DNA of 64,000 bases from Bacillota bacterium (lineage in GTDB: Bacteria > Bacillota > Clostridia > Christensenellales > Borkfalkiaceae). Below the pieces are notes generated by a model. It saw only the letters and a list, made by a program, of their open reading frames with translations. It was not told the DNA's origin and did not search any database. The translations under genes and the position numbers were made by a program. The stretch lies in contig QAKE01000058.1 of assembly GCA_003343995.1 (NCBI GenBank), positions 9,296-73,295 of the forward strand, written 5' to 3'. Of this stretch, positions 51,188 through 58,310 are shown one piece after another (the first letter of the stretch is position 1; every line of letters starts with the position of its first letter).

Positions 51188-51871
51188 ATGGCTACCATAT
51201 TGATTGTAGAGGACGACGATTCCGCCCGCCTATTGACGGATGCGACTTTAAAGCGTTTTTATAAGACGCTGACGGCGAAAAACGGGCGGGAGGCGCTGGA
51301 TGTTTTCGGCACGGAGCCGGTGGATCTGGTGCTTTCCGATATCATGATGCCGGAAATGGACGGCATGGAGATGGCAAAGTCCATACGGGACGCCGGCAGC
51401 GACGTGCCCATCATCTTCATGACGGCGAAACAGTCCGCCGAGGATAAAATAGAGGGCTTTTCTTGCGGGGTGGACGATTACGTCGTCAAGCCCATCGAAT
51501 ACGGCGAACTGCTCTGCCGCATCAGGGCGCTTTTACGGCGCTTTAAAATTTCCGGCGTAAAGGTCATCAAGATCGGCGAACTCGTGCTCGATTCCGGCGA
51601 TTATACGCTGACCTATAAGGGAAAGCCCATAGAGCTGACGAAAAAGGAGTTCGACCTTTTATTCAAACTTCTCTCCTATCCGGGGAAGATTTTCACGCCC
51701 AACCAGCTTTTGGACGAGGTGTGGGGGCTTTCCTCTCCCAGCGGGCGCGATACCGTAAAGGTGCACGTCAGCCGTTTGCGCAATAAAACGCAGGATATCG
51801 AGGAATTTGAAATTATATCGCTAAAGGGCATCGGCTATAAAATCGCCGTGAAAGGGGAAACGGATGCGTGA
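51188..51871 (+). CDS. Response regulator, OmpR/PhoB family
   Basis: This 227-residue protein has a receiver domain (residues 3-118) with the phosphorylated Asp51 in LVLSDIMMPEMDG, the switch Thr in FMTAKQSAEDK and Lys in DYVVKPIEYGELL. A winged-helix domain follows (ELTKKEFDLLFKLLSYPGK and VKVHVSRLRNKTQD). It has AGAGGTG before its ATG and overlaps the histidine kinase gene by 8 bp. The controlled genes are unknown; the next gene is a sugar acetyltransferase. Confidence 0.93.
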   Translation: MATILIVEDDDSARLLTDATLKRFYKTLTAKNGREALDVFGTEPVDLVLSDIMMPEMDGMEMAKSIRDAGSDVPIIFMTAKQSAEDKIEGFSCGVDDYVVKPIEYGELLCRIRALLRRFKISGVKVIKIGELVLDSGDYTLTYKGKPIELTKKEFDLLFKLLSYPGKIFTPNQLLDEVWGLSSPSGRDTVKVHVSRLRNKTQDIEEFEIISLKGIGYKIAVKGETDA

Positions 51872-52907
51872 AAAAAAACAGAGGGTGAAAAGCAATCCCG
51901 CCAATAAAAAGATCTTTTTTCTGCTGACGCTGCAATCGGGCATCGTGGTGGTCGCCGCCCTCGGTTCTCTGTTTTTCGTGGAATTGCTGATCCGCCATTT
52001 CAATGCTGATTACGCCGATTTGACCTTTCTCGCCATCGTTATTCCCATGGCGGTGGTCATCGGCGTTATCAATTACTTTATCACGAAAATCGTATATCGG
52101 TACGTTTCCTTCCTCGCGGAGGGCATCGGCAAGGTCGCAGAGGGCGATTTTACCGTGCGGCTCGACGACAAGAAGGGCGGACCGCTCGCGGAGGTATACG
52201 GCGATTTCAATAAAATGTGCGCCGAGCTTTCCAACGTGGAACTTTTGAAAAACGAATTTTTGAACGACTACGCCCACGAGCTGAGAACGCCGATCACTTC
52301 CATCAACGGCTTTGCGAAACTGCTTCTCGAAAACGACGTGACGGAGGAGGAGCGGAGGGCGTATCTGCAGCTCATCGCCGACGAGTCCAAGCGGCTTGCC
52401 GAGCTTTCCAACAGCACGATGGTGATGGCGCGGCTCGATTCGCAGACCATCGTCGCCGACAGGGAGGAATACAACCTCGGCGAACAGCTTCGCCAATGCG
52501 TTATCCTTCTTTCTATGGATTGGGGCAAGAAAAATTTGAACCTCGACGGAACGGAAATCAAAGACGTCTTATATAAAGGCAACAAAACGCTCATGCAGGA
52601 AGTTTGGTGCAATCTTTTATCCAACGCCGTAAAATACACCCCGAAAGGCGGGGAGATCCGCATCCGCGTGGACGAGGACGAAAAAAACGTGTTCGTTTCC
52701 GTTGCCGATACGGGGGAAGGCATCAACGAAAACGCGTTGAAACACATCTTTGAAAAATATTATCAGAGCGATAAATCGCACGCGGCGAAAGGATTGGGGC
52801 TGGGGCTTGCGATCGTAGACAGGATCGTGAAACTCTGCAACGGTAAAATCGAAGTGGAAAGCGCCTTGAACGAAGGCAGCACCTTTACCGTGACTTTGCC
52901 GAAATAA
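51864..52907 (+). CDS. Sensor histidine kinase with HAMP domain
   Basis: This 347-residue protein has two membrane helices (about 17-40 and 55-77) with almost no extracellular loop, a HAMP linker, the DHp motif FLNDYAHELRTPITSINGFA with phospho-His at about 138, and the ATP domain: LMQEVWCNLLSNAVKYTPKG (N box), DTGEGINENA (G1) and KGLGLGLAIVDRIVKL (G2). The small loop suggests it senses membrane or intracellular state. It partners the response regulator upstream; a sugar acetyltransferase follows at 10 bp. Confidence 0.93.
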   Translation: MREKKQRVKSNPANKKIFFLLTLQSGIVVVAALGSLFFVELLIRHFNADYADLTFLAIVIPMAVVIGVINYFITKIVYRYVSFLAEGIGKVAEGDFTVRLDDKKGGPLAEVYGDFNKMCAELSNVELLKNEFLNDYAHELRTPITSINGFAKLLLENDVTEEERRAYLQLIADESKRLAELSNSTMVMARLDSQTIVADREEYNLGEQLRQCVILLSMDWGKKNLNLDGTEIKDVLYKGNKTLMQEVWCNLLSNAVKYTPKGGEIRIRVDEDEKNVFVSVADTGEGINENALKHIFEKYYQSDKSHAAKGLGLGLAIVDRIVKLCNGKIEVESALNEGSTFTVTLPK

Positions 52908-52917
52908 AAGGAGAAAA

Positions 52918-53517
52918 ATGACCGAACGGGAAAAGATGCTCGGCGGGATGTTATATAATCCCGCGGATAAAGAACTGCGTGCCATGCAGCGGCGGGTGCG
53001 CGCGCTTACGGAAAAATACAACCGCGCCGAACCGGAGGATCGTCCCGCGATCATGCGGGAAATTCTGGGCGGATGCGGGGAACATTTTTATTTTGAACCC
53101 GCCGTTCGTTTCGATTACGGCGTAAACACGTTTATCGGCGAACATTTTTATGCGAATTTCAATATGACGATACTCGATTGCGCCAAGGTGTGCATCGGTC
53201 GGGACGTCATGTGCGGACCGAACGTTACCCTCGCTACGCCCGTTCATCCGCTGCTGATCGAGGATCGGAAAATGCGTATGTCCGCCGACGGCGAGTGGTT
53301 CGATTACGAATACGCAAAGCCCATTACCATCGAGGACGGCGCGTGGCTCGCCTCGTGCGTGACGGTGAACGGCGGCGTAACCATCGGTAAAAACAGCGTC
53401 ATCGGCTCGGGCAGCGTGGTCACGCGCGATATTCCCGCCGGCGTGTTTGCGGCGGGCGCGCCCTGCCGCGTTATCCGAAAGCTGACGGAGCAAGACAAAA
53501 TGAACCTGCCCGAATAA
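52918..53517 (+). CDS. Maltose/galactoside O-acetyltransferase-like protein
   Basis: This 199-residue left-handed beta-helix protein belongs to the maltose acetyltransferase family: TEREKMLGGMLYNPADKEL at the start, then hexapeptide repeats with ITIEDGAWLASCVTVNGGV and SVIGSGSVVTRDIPAGVFAA. The usual catalytic His lies in ATPVHPLLIEDRK. It moves acetyl groups from acetyl-CoA to sugars, thought to be a detoxifying step. The gene follows the kinase by 10 bp on the same strand and shares a bidirectional terminator with the convergent amidohydrolase gene. Confidence 0.9.
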   Translation: MTEREKMLGGMLYNPADKELRAMQRRVRALTEKYNRAEPEDRPAIMREILGGCGEHFYFEPAVRFDYGVNTFIGEHFYANFNMTILDCAKVCIGRDVMCGPNVTLATPVHPLLIEDRKMRMSADGEWFDYEYAKPITIEDGAWLASCVTVNGGVTIGKNSVIGSGSVVTRDIPAGVFAAGAPCRVIRKLTEQDKMNLPE

Positions 53518-53556
53518 AAAGAAAACGGAGTCGGTTTTACCCGATCCCGTTTTTCT
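53516..53556. terminator. Bidirectional terminator between the acetyltransferase and amidohydrolase genes
   Basis: AAAACGGAGTCGG pairs imperfectly with CCCGATCCCGTTTT, with T and A runs on both sides. Confidence 0.8.
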
Positions 53557-54339
53557 TTAGGTCAGTATTTTGAGCGCGTTTTTGTATAATATCGCTTGCG
53601 TTTCCTCTTGGCTTAAATGCAGTTTTTTCAGAAAGGCAAGCGTGTTTTCGGGGGTGTCCCACGGGCAGTCGCTGCCGAAAAGCACCCGATCGGCGCCGAA
53701 CTCCTTGATCGCGTATTCCGCTTCTTTTTCGGTGAACGCGCCCGCCATATACGCCGTATCGATGAACGCGGCGGTGTTTTTTAAGTGTTTGACCGATTGT
53801 TTCGGTAATGCCAATCCGCCGAGATGCGCGAATATAAACGTCGCTTTGGGAAAGGCGGCGCACACCCGCGCGCAGCGTTCGGGGGAGGCTTTGAGCGGCG
53901 GCGGAAAAGCCGGATCGTACCCGCCGTGAAACACGGCGGCAAGGCGGAGTTTTTCTATCTTTTCGTATAGGGGAAACGCCTTTTCGTCGTCCACGAAAAA
54001 ATTCTGGTATTCGTTGTGAAATTTTACGCCCTTTATCCCCGCGGCGCTCAGCCGGTCGAGTTCGGAAAGCGCGTTCGGGGAATCGGGATGCACCGAACCG
54101 AACGCGTAATGCGTTTTATTCACCTCGATGGCGAAATCGTTTACGTGCTTTTCCGTGCGGGGCGACGCGGCGATGTTGAGCGCAACGAAGTTATCGACGC
54201 CCTGCTCCTTCATCAGCCTTTCGGTAAAAGCGAGCGTGCCGTCGGTGTGCGGCTTTAATTTGACCTGCGCGCCGAGGCTTTCCACGGCGTGCGCGGCGAG
54301 TTTATCGGGAAAAACGTGCGTGTGAAAATCGATGATCAT
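53557..54339 (-). CDS. Amidohydrolase-superfamily metal-dependent hydrolase
   Basis: This 260-residue TIM-barrel protein starts MIIDFHTHVFPDK, with the HxH metal motif; AAVFHGGYDPAF, FIFAHLGGLALP and RVLFGSDCPWDTPENTL carry the other metal ligands of the PF04909 (ACMSD/TatD-like) group. These enzymes hydrolyse or decarboxylate various substrates; which one is not clear. ATG 54339 has GGGAG upstream. The GNAT gene is divergent, its ATG at 54444. Confidence 0.85.
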   Translation of the reverse strand: MIIDFHTHVFPDKLAAHAVESLGAQVKLKPHTDGTLAFTERLMKEQGVDNFVALNIAASPRTEKHVNDFAIEVNKTHYAFGSVHPDSPNALSELDRLSAAGIKGVKFHNEYQNFFVDDEKAFPLYEKIEKLRLAAVFHGGYDPAFPPPLKASPERCARVCAAFPKATFIFAHLGGLALPKQSVKHLKNTAAFIDTAYMAGAFTEKEAEYAIKEFGADRVLFGSDCPWDTPENTLAFLKKLHLSQEETQAILYKNALKILT

Positions 54340-54443
54340 ATCGTAACTCCCAAATTTTCTATACAAAAAAATAGCATTTTTTAACGGGCAGGTCAAGCGA
54401 TTTTGCCCGCCGAAGAAAAAATTTATCGAAAAAGGAGAAGAAA

Positions 54444-54887
54444 ATGTTTCGCAGAATAGAGAAAAAAGACAGGGAAATTTATCTTGCGCTCGCAAGGGAG
54501 TTTTATCATTCCCCCGCGGTGCTTCATTCGGTGCCGGAAAGCTATTTTGAAAAGGCGTTTGACGAGATGGTTCGCTCCGACGTTTACCTCGAAGGGTATC
54601 TTTTGAACGACGGAACGGACTGCGGCTACGCGCTTTTGGCGAAAAGTTTTTCGCAGGAGGCCGGCGGGCTTGCCGTATGGCTCGACGAGTTTTATGTGCG
54701 GGAAACGAGCCGAGGGAAGGGGCTCGGGAAGGAATTTTTGCATTATCTTACGGAACAATACGCGAACGCCGCGCGCCTTCGGCTGGAAACCGAACCCGAC
54801 AACGCAAAGGCGGAAAAGCTGTACCGTTCCTTAGGGTTCAAGCCGCTCATCTATAAGCAGTTCGTGCGGGAAAAGAACGAAGAATAA
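54444..54887 (+). CDS. GNAT-family N-acetyltransferase
   Basis: This 147-residue protein has the GNAT fold: AVWLDEFYVRETSRGKGLGK with the acetyl-CoA loop RGKGLGKE, then LRLETEPDNAKAEKLYRSLG and FKPLIYKQFVREK. It acetylates an amine on an unknown acceptor. AAGGAG precedes the ATG. It has its own terminator and no functional link to its neighbours. Confidence 0.9.
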   Translation: MFRRIEKKDREIYLALAREFYHSPAVLHSVPESYFEKAFDEMVRSDVYLEGYLLNDGTDCGYALLAKSFSQEAGGLAVWLDEFYVRETSRGKGLGKEFLHYLTEQYANAARLRLETEPDNAKAEKLYRSLGFKPLIYKQFVREKNEE

Positions 54888-54923
54888 AAAAAGCGGAAAC
54901 GTTGTGCTCGTTTCCGCTTTTTT
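54888..54923 (+). terminator. Terminator after the GNAT gene
   Basis: A 14-bp stem (AAAAAGCGGAAACG at 54888-54901 with CGTTTCCGCTTTTT at 54909-54922) ends in T residues. Confidence 0.93.
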
Positions 54924-54980
54924 CATTCAACTTTTTACTCCTTTTCGGAATAATATGATAGTAACGACAAAGGAGAAAAA

Positions 54981-56303
54981 ATGGCATTTATACAAAGATT
55001 TACCGCCATCAAAAAAGGCGGTATCGTATTTACGGGAAATACGCTGGGTTTGAGTAAGCTTGCAAACGCGAACAGCGCGGGACTGCAGGGCTCGATCGGC
55101 GCGTTTACCAGTTTAAATACCGCGCTTAAGGTGAACAATTTCCCCGACGGAACGACGCTGAACTATCTTGAAAACGGTTCGGCGGCGTTGCTCAGTCTTC
55201 CGGCGGGCAGCACCGTGCTCTATGCCGAACTCGTATGGGGCGGACTGTTTCGTTCTTCGGTAAACGATATTTCCGCGATCATCGACAACGCCGTTTCTTT
55301 CGCAACGCCCGCGGCGACGCTTTCGGTAAGCGGCGACGCGGCGACGAGCCAGAATTTTACCATCGTTCTCGATACGAACACCGTGGGGTTTTATATGCGC
55401 AGCGCAAACGTCACCGCGGCGGTGCAGGCGGGCGGAAACGGCGCCTATTCGCTTTCCGCCGTGCCGGCGCTCATCGAGGCGATCGACAGCCGTACGAACG
55501 ATACCAACCACGCCGGCTGGACGCTCGCCGTAGTCTTTGCAAATCCCGCGCTGCCGTTCGCCAGCCTCACGCTTTGGGCGGGCGGAGAGCCGGTTTCGCC
55601 GACGACGGGCGTTACGAATATCACGCTTACGGGATTTAAAACCCCGCAGGAGGTCGCGCCAAGCGGCAGGCTGTACGTTTCCGCGCAGGAGGGCGACGCC
55701 GTGCTGAGCGGCGATCAGATGCTTTTCGGGCAGAACGCGCTCACGCTGATCAACCTTTCCGGTCTGAACAATCCTGCAAATAACTTTTTCTGCTCGCAAA
55801 TCAACGGTTCGAACGGTTTGATCGATACTTTTGGCACCTTCGGAACGCGAAACGCGAACGCCGCCGCGGGAACGAATATTTCCGCGGGACGGCAGGGGTA
55901 CGATATCACGTCCGTCGATCTGACGGGCAAACTCGTCTCCGAACAGTCAAGCGCGTATATCCGCTTTATCAGCACGGGGGATTTATACCTGCCGAACTGT
56001 TTGGCGCTGGCGATCGAAAACGGAGCGAACCCCGACCTTCTGGTGACAAAAACGACCGACAGAACGCTGGCGGTGAAAGGGGATATCATCACCTACACCT
56101 CGGTGGTGACGAACAACGGTTCGCTTCCGTTGACGAGCTTGCTCTTTACCGACGATATTCCCGTCGGCACGGCGTTTGTTCCCGATTCGGTCACGGTGGA
56201 CGGACTGCCGCGGCTGGGGGAAAATCCCGCAACGGGCATCGCGCTGTCCAACATGCTGCCAAACCAATCGATTATCGTCACTTTTCAAGTGCAAGTTCTT
56301 TAA
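54981..56303 (+). CDS. DUF11-domain protein without signal peptide
   Basis: This 440-residue protein starts MAFIQRFTAIKKGGIVFTGN with no signal peptide. Residues 1-345 form a conserved beta-rich region (ALLSLPAGSTVLYAELVWGG, FYMRSANVTAAVQAGG, HAGWTLAVVFANPALPF, LSGDQMLFGQNALTLINLSG, GTRNANAAAGTNISAGRQGY). One DUF11 domain follows (LLVTKTTDRTLAVKGDIITY). Similar N-termini occur in Bacillus cereus-group and clostridial proteins with many DUF11 repeats; here it ends after one repeat. A surface or spore-layer role is suggested by analogy only. It begins a three-gene unit with AAAGGAG before the ATG. Confidence 0.85.
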   Translation: MAFIQRFTAIKKGGIVFTGNTLGLSKLANANSAGLQGSIGAFTSLNTALKVNNFPDGTTLNYLENGSAALLSLPAGSTVLYAELVWGGLFRSSVNDISAIIDNAVSFATPAATLSVSGDAATSQNFTIVLDTNTVGFYMRSANVTAAVQAGGNGAYSLSAVPALIEAIDSRTNDTNHAGWTLAVVFANPALPFASLTLWAGGEPVSPTTGVTNITLTGFKTPQEVAPSGRLYVSAQEGDAVLSGDQMLFGQNALTLINLSGLNNPANNFFCSQINGSNGLIDTFGTFGTRNANAAAGTNISAGRQGYDITSVDLTGKLVSEQSSAYIRFISTGDLYLPNCLALAIENGANPDLLVTKTTDRTLAVKGDIITYTSVVTNNGSLPLTSLLFTDDIPVGTAFVPDSVTVDGLPRLGENPATGIALSNMLPNQSIIVTFQVQVL

Positions 56304-56352
56304 CAAGTTCAAAAGCCGGATGCCGGCGCATAAATTTTAACAGGAGAAAAAA

Positions 56353-57111
56353 ATGATCATACCCAACCAATCGGATACGCGTTTCGATTACACTTTGCCC
56401 GACGGTTCCACGCAGACGGAAACGAGGGAAAGCAATATCGTTACCACGGAAATTCTGACCTATTCTTTTACCAAGGTAAAAACCTCGAATAAAACTTTTT
56501 TGCAAGAGGGCGACGTCGCCACACAGACGGTAACGCTGCAAAATACTTCGCTCATCAATATTACAAACGTCGTGTTCAGCGATACGCTATCCGCCGGCGC
56601 GACCTATGTGGCGGGCAGCGTCGTCGTCAACGGCGTGCCGCAGCCGACGTACGATTTGATTGCCGGATTCAATATCGGCGATCTGCCGCCCAACGGCGTG
56701 GCGGTGGTTTCTTATCAGATCCGCGCCGATAACCCCATGACGGCGACGCCGGTAACCAACTACGCCACCGTCGCGTACACGGCGGAAAACCGAAATCTCA
56801 ACGAAAACTCCAACGTCGTGGAACTGATTATCGTTTCCAATCGGCTGACGATCGTCAAAACCGTGGATAAGAGCGTAGCCGTCAAGGGGGAAACGCTGCA
56901 TTATACCAGCACCGTCACCAACACGGGCACGCTGCTGAAAACCAATCTGGTGTTTACCGATCCCATTCCCGCGGGAACGACCTTCGTTGCGGGCAGCGTA
57001 AAAATAGACGGCGTGCCGCAGATAAGCTATAATCCCGCCGTCGGATTTGCGCTGGCAAATCTGCCGGTAGGGGCGAGCACCGTCGTGGAGTTCGACGTAA
57101 CGGTAAACTAA
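56353..57111 (+). CDS. Protein with two DUF11 domains
   Basis: This 252-residue protein begins with a linker piece (PNQSDTRFDYTLPDGSTQTE) and has two DUF11 repeats: residues about 40-130 (KVKTSNKTFLQEGDVATQTV) and 160-250 (RLTIVKTVDKSVAVKGETLH). Both include the turn SAGATYVAGSVVVNGVPQPT or AGTTFVAGSVKIDGVPQISY. There is no signal peptide. AGGAG precedes the ATG. The start resembles an internal linker of longer DUF11 proteins, so it may be the split-off rear of the previous gene. The Cys-rich gene starts one base after its stop. Confidence 0.85.
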   Translation: MIIPNQSDTRFDYTLPDGSTQTETRESNIVTTEILTYSFTKVKTSNKTFLQEGDVATQTVTLQNTSLINITNVVFSDTLSAGATYVAGSVVVNGVPQPTYDLIAGFNIGDLPPNGVAVVSYQIRADNPMTATPVTNYATVAYTAENRNLNENSNVVELIIVSNRLTIVKTVDKSVAVKGETLHYTSTVTNTGTLLKTNLVFTDPIPAGTTFVAGSVKIDGVPQISYNPAVGFALANLPVGASTVVEFDVTVN

Positions 57112-57112
57112 C

Positions 57113-57379
57113 ATGACGATCATCGTGAACGTAAGCAACGTAACGGATTACTCCGGCAACGTGCCGATAACGGTATACAGCAATCTCGCGCAAACGCAAA
57201 TCGTCCCGTCGCCCATACCGCGGGAATCGATCCCGTATTATAGGGGAGAATGGGGATGCAGGGCGGAAGAATGCATTCACGAAAGCCGATGCCCGCAGAA
57301 TGGTTGCAGCTGCAATCATTGCAGGTGTTCTTTCTGCGAATGTCTGGAAAAATTATTCTGTTGTCTATTCAGTTGTTAA
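57113..57379 (+). CDS. Small protein with Cys-rich C-terminus
   Basis: This 88-residue protein has an N-terminal beta-like half (MTIIVNVSNVTDYSGNVPIT) and a C-terminal cysteine cluster, CPQNGCSCNHCRCSFCECLE and then KLFCCLFSC: 13 cysteines within about 40 residues. It starts one base after the DUF11 gene stop. Such Cys tails are found in cross-linked spore-coat or surface proteins, but I do not recognise this family. It closes the unit; a perfect terminator follows. No lipobox or membrane segment is present. Confidence 0.75.
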   Translation: MTIIVNVSNVTDYSGNVPITVYSNLAQTQIVPSPIPRESIPYYRGEWGCRAEECIHESRCPQNGCSCNHCRCSFCECLEKLFCCLFSC

Positions 57380-57384
57380 ATATA

Positions 57385-57410
57385 AAAAACGCACCGACGG
57401 TGCGTTTTTT
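57385..57410. terminator. Terminator of the DUF11 cluster
   Basis: AAAAAACGCACCG and CGGTGCGTTTTTT form a perfect 26-base palindrome with T runs on both strands. Confidence 0.95.
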
Positions 57411-57544
57411 ATACTTTCTACAAGTTTAATTTGTGAGAGTTTTTTGCATTTATGAAAATAGTTTAGCTCATTTTGGGCTTAGCCAAGTAATTTGCTTCAT
57501 TTTGTGATATAAATATATTGTCAATAAATAGGAGGTTAATTGAA

Positions 57545-57829
57545 ATGCAAGAAGAAAAAAAGAACATTAAAAAATGTGTGTATTGTGAATATTATGAGGG
57601 TTACTATACAAAGGGATTATATCGTTTTGATCGGGTAAAGCAGGGCAAATGTTCACGACTTGACAAGATCGTAAATAACAAAGATGTTTGCGAATGTTGG
57701 AGAAAAAGAAGTCGCATATTTTATTTGCGCAGAAGATCGGCATCAAGGGCGTTATACGAAATAATGATGGATATATCGGCTATTCGGCAGATATTTCAAG
57801 AAGATCAGGAAGAAAGGGATAAATTATAA
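57545..57829 (+). CDS. Small Cys-rich protein of unknown function, first of a paralogous pair
   Basis: This 94-residue protein is AT-rich in codon use. Its start is ATG 57545 with AGGAGG at 57530-57535. KKCVYCEYYEGYYTKGLYRF, then KCSRLDKIVNNKDVCECW, gives a C-x2-C, C, C-x-C layout that could bind zinc. It ends in a basic and then acidic helix. The next gene encodes a protein with the same cysteine pattern and a shared KIV segment. I do not recognise the family. It lies at the border where AT-rich DNA begins. Confidence 0.55.
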   Translation: MQEEKKNIKKCVYCEYYEGYYTKGLYRFDRVKQGKCSRLDKIVNNKDVCECWRKRSRIFYLRRRSASRALYEIMMDISAIRQIFQEDQEERDKL

Positions 57830-58086
57830 TGGTTAAACAAAAAAATACGCATCTATGTAAGCGTTGTCGAAATTATAATGTTTTTTATGTAAACTACATA
57901 TGCAATTTTATGAAACAAAAAGTCGGATTTTGCGCTGTACAACAAAAGATAGTGAAGGAAACAGATCAATGCGATTTATATAAATATATACCGCATGTGG
58001 AAAAGACGATTACAGTTAATCATTTTGATTTTGTTATCGAAGATTTGAAAGAGCTTATACAAATATTTTATAATTATGATTTTTAA
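57829..58086 (+). CDS. Small Cys-rich protein of unknown function, second of a paralogous pair
   Basis: This 85-residue protein has LCKRCRNYNVFYVNYICNF and FCAVQQKIVKETDQCDLYKY, aligning with the previous protein (CxxCxxY, a Phe before GxC, KIV, then Cys and an aromatic residue). The stop and start of the pair overlap by one base (TAATG), so they are co-translated. The C-terminal helix (EDLKELIQIFYNYDF) differs. Base composition is very AT-rich. Function is unknown. Confidence 0.55.
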   Translation: MVKQKNTHLCKRCRNYNVFYVNYICNFMKQKVGFCAVQQKIVKETDQCDLYKYIPHVEKTITVNHFDFVIEDLKELIQIFYNYDF

Positions 58087-58186
58087 TTATCGTAAAAAAG
58101 ATTTTAATTCGATTTTTTTGGTTAGATTTTCAATGGCGGAAGGGGGAGATGTATCTTCGCTGTCGCTGCGATAGCTGCGCCCGAAC

Positions 58187-58206
58187 GGCGGGGGTGGGGG
58201 CGGGGG
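58187..58206 (+). other. G-rich tract with quadruplex potential
   Basis: GG-C-GGGGG-T-GGGGG-C-GGGGG: four G runs with single-base loops within 20 bases, in a non-coding stretch beside the recombinase gene. Confidence 0.6.
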
Positions 58207-58271
58207 TGAGCGCAATTCCGGCAAAATACTTAAATATCCCCGCCAAGTTCAAATTTCCCGAATTACCGTAT

Positions 58272-58310
58272 AAAAAACAAACACACCCTAAAAGAGTGTG
58301 TCCGTTTTTT
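58272..58310. terminator. Bidirectional hairpin at the recombinase gene end
   Basis: AAAAAAC and ACACAC pair with GTGTGT and GTTTTTT across TAAAAGA; T runs on both strands. It ends at the recombinase stop. Confidence 0.65.
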
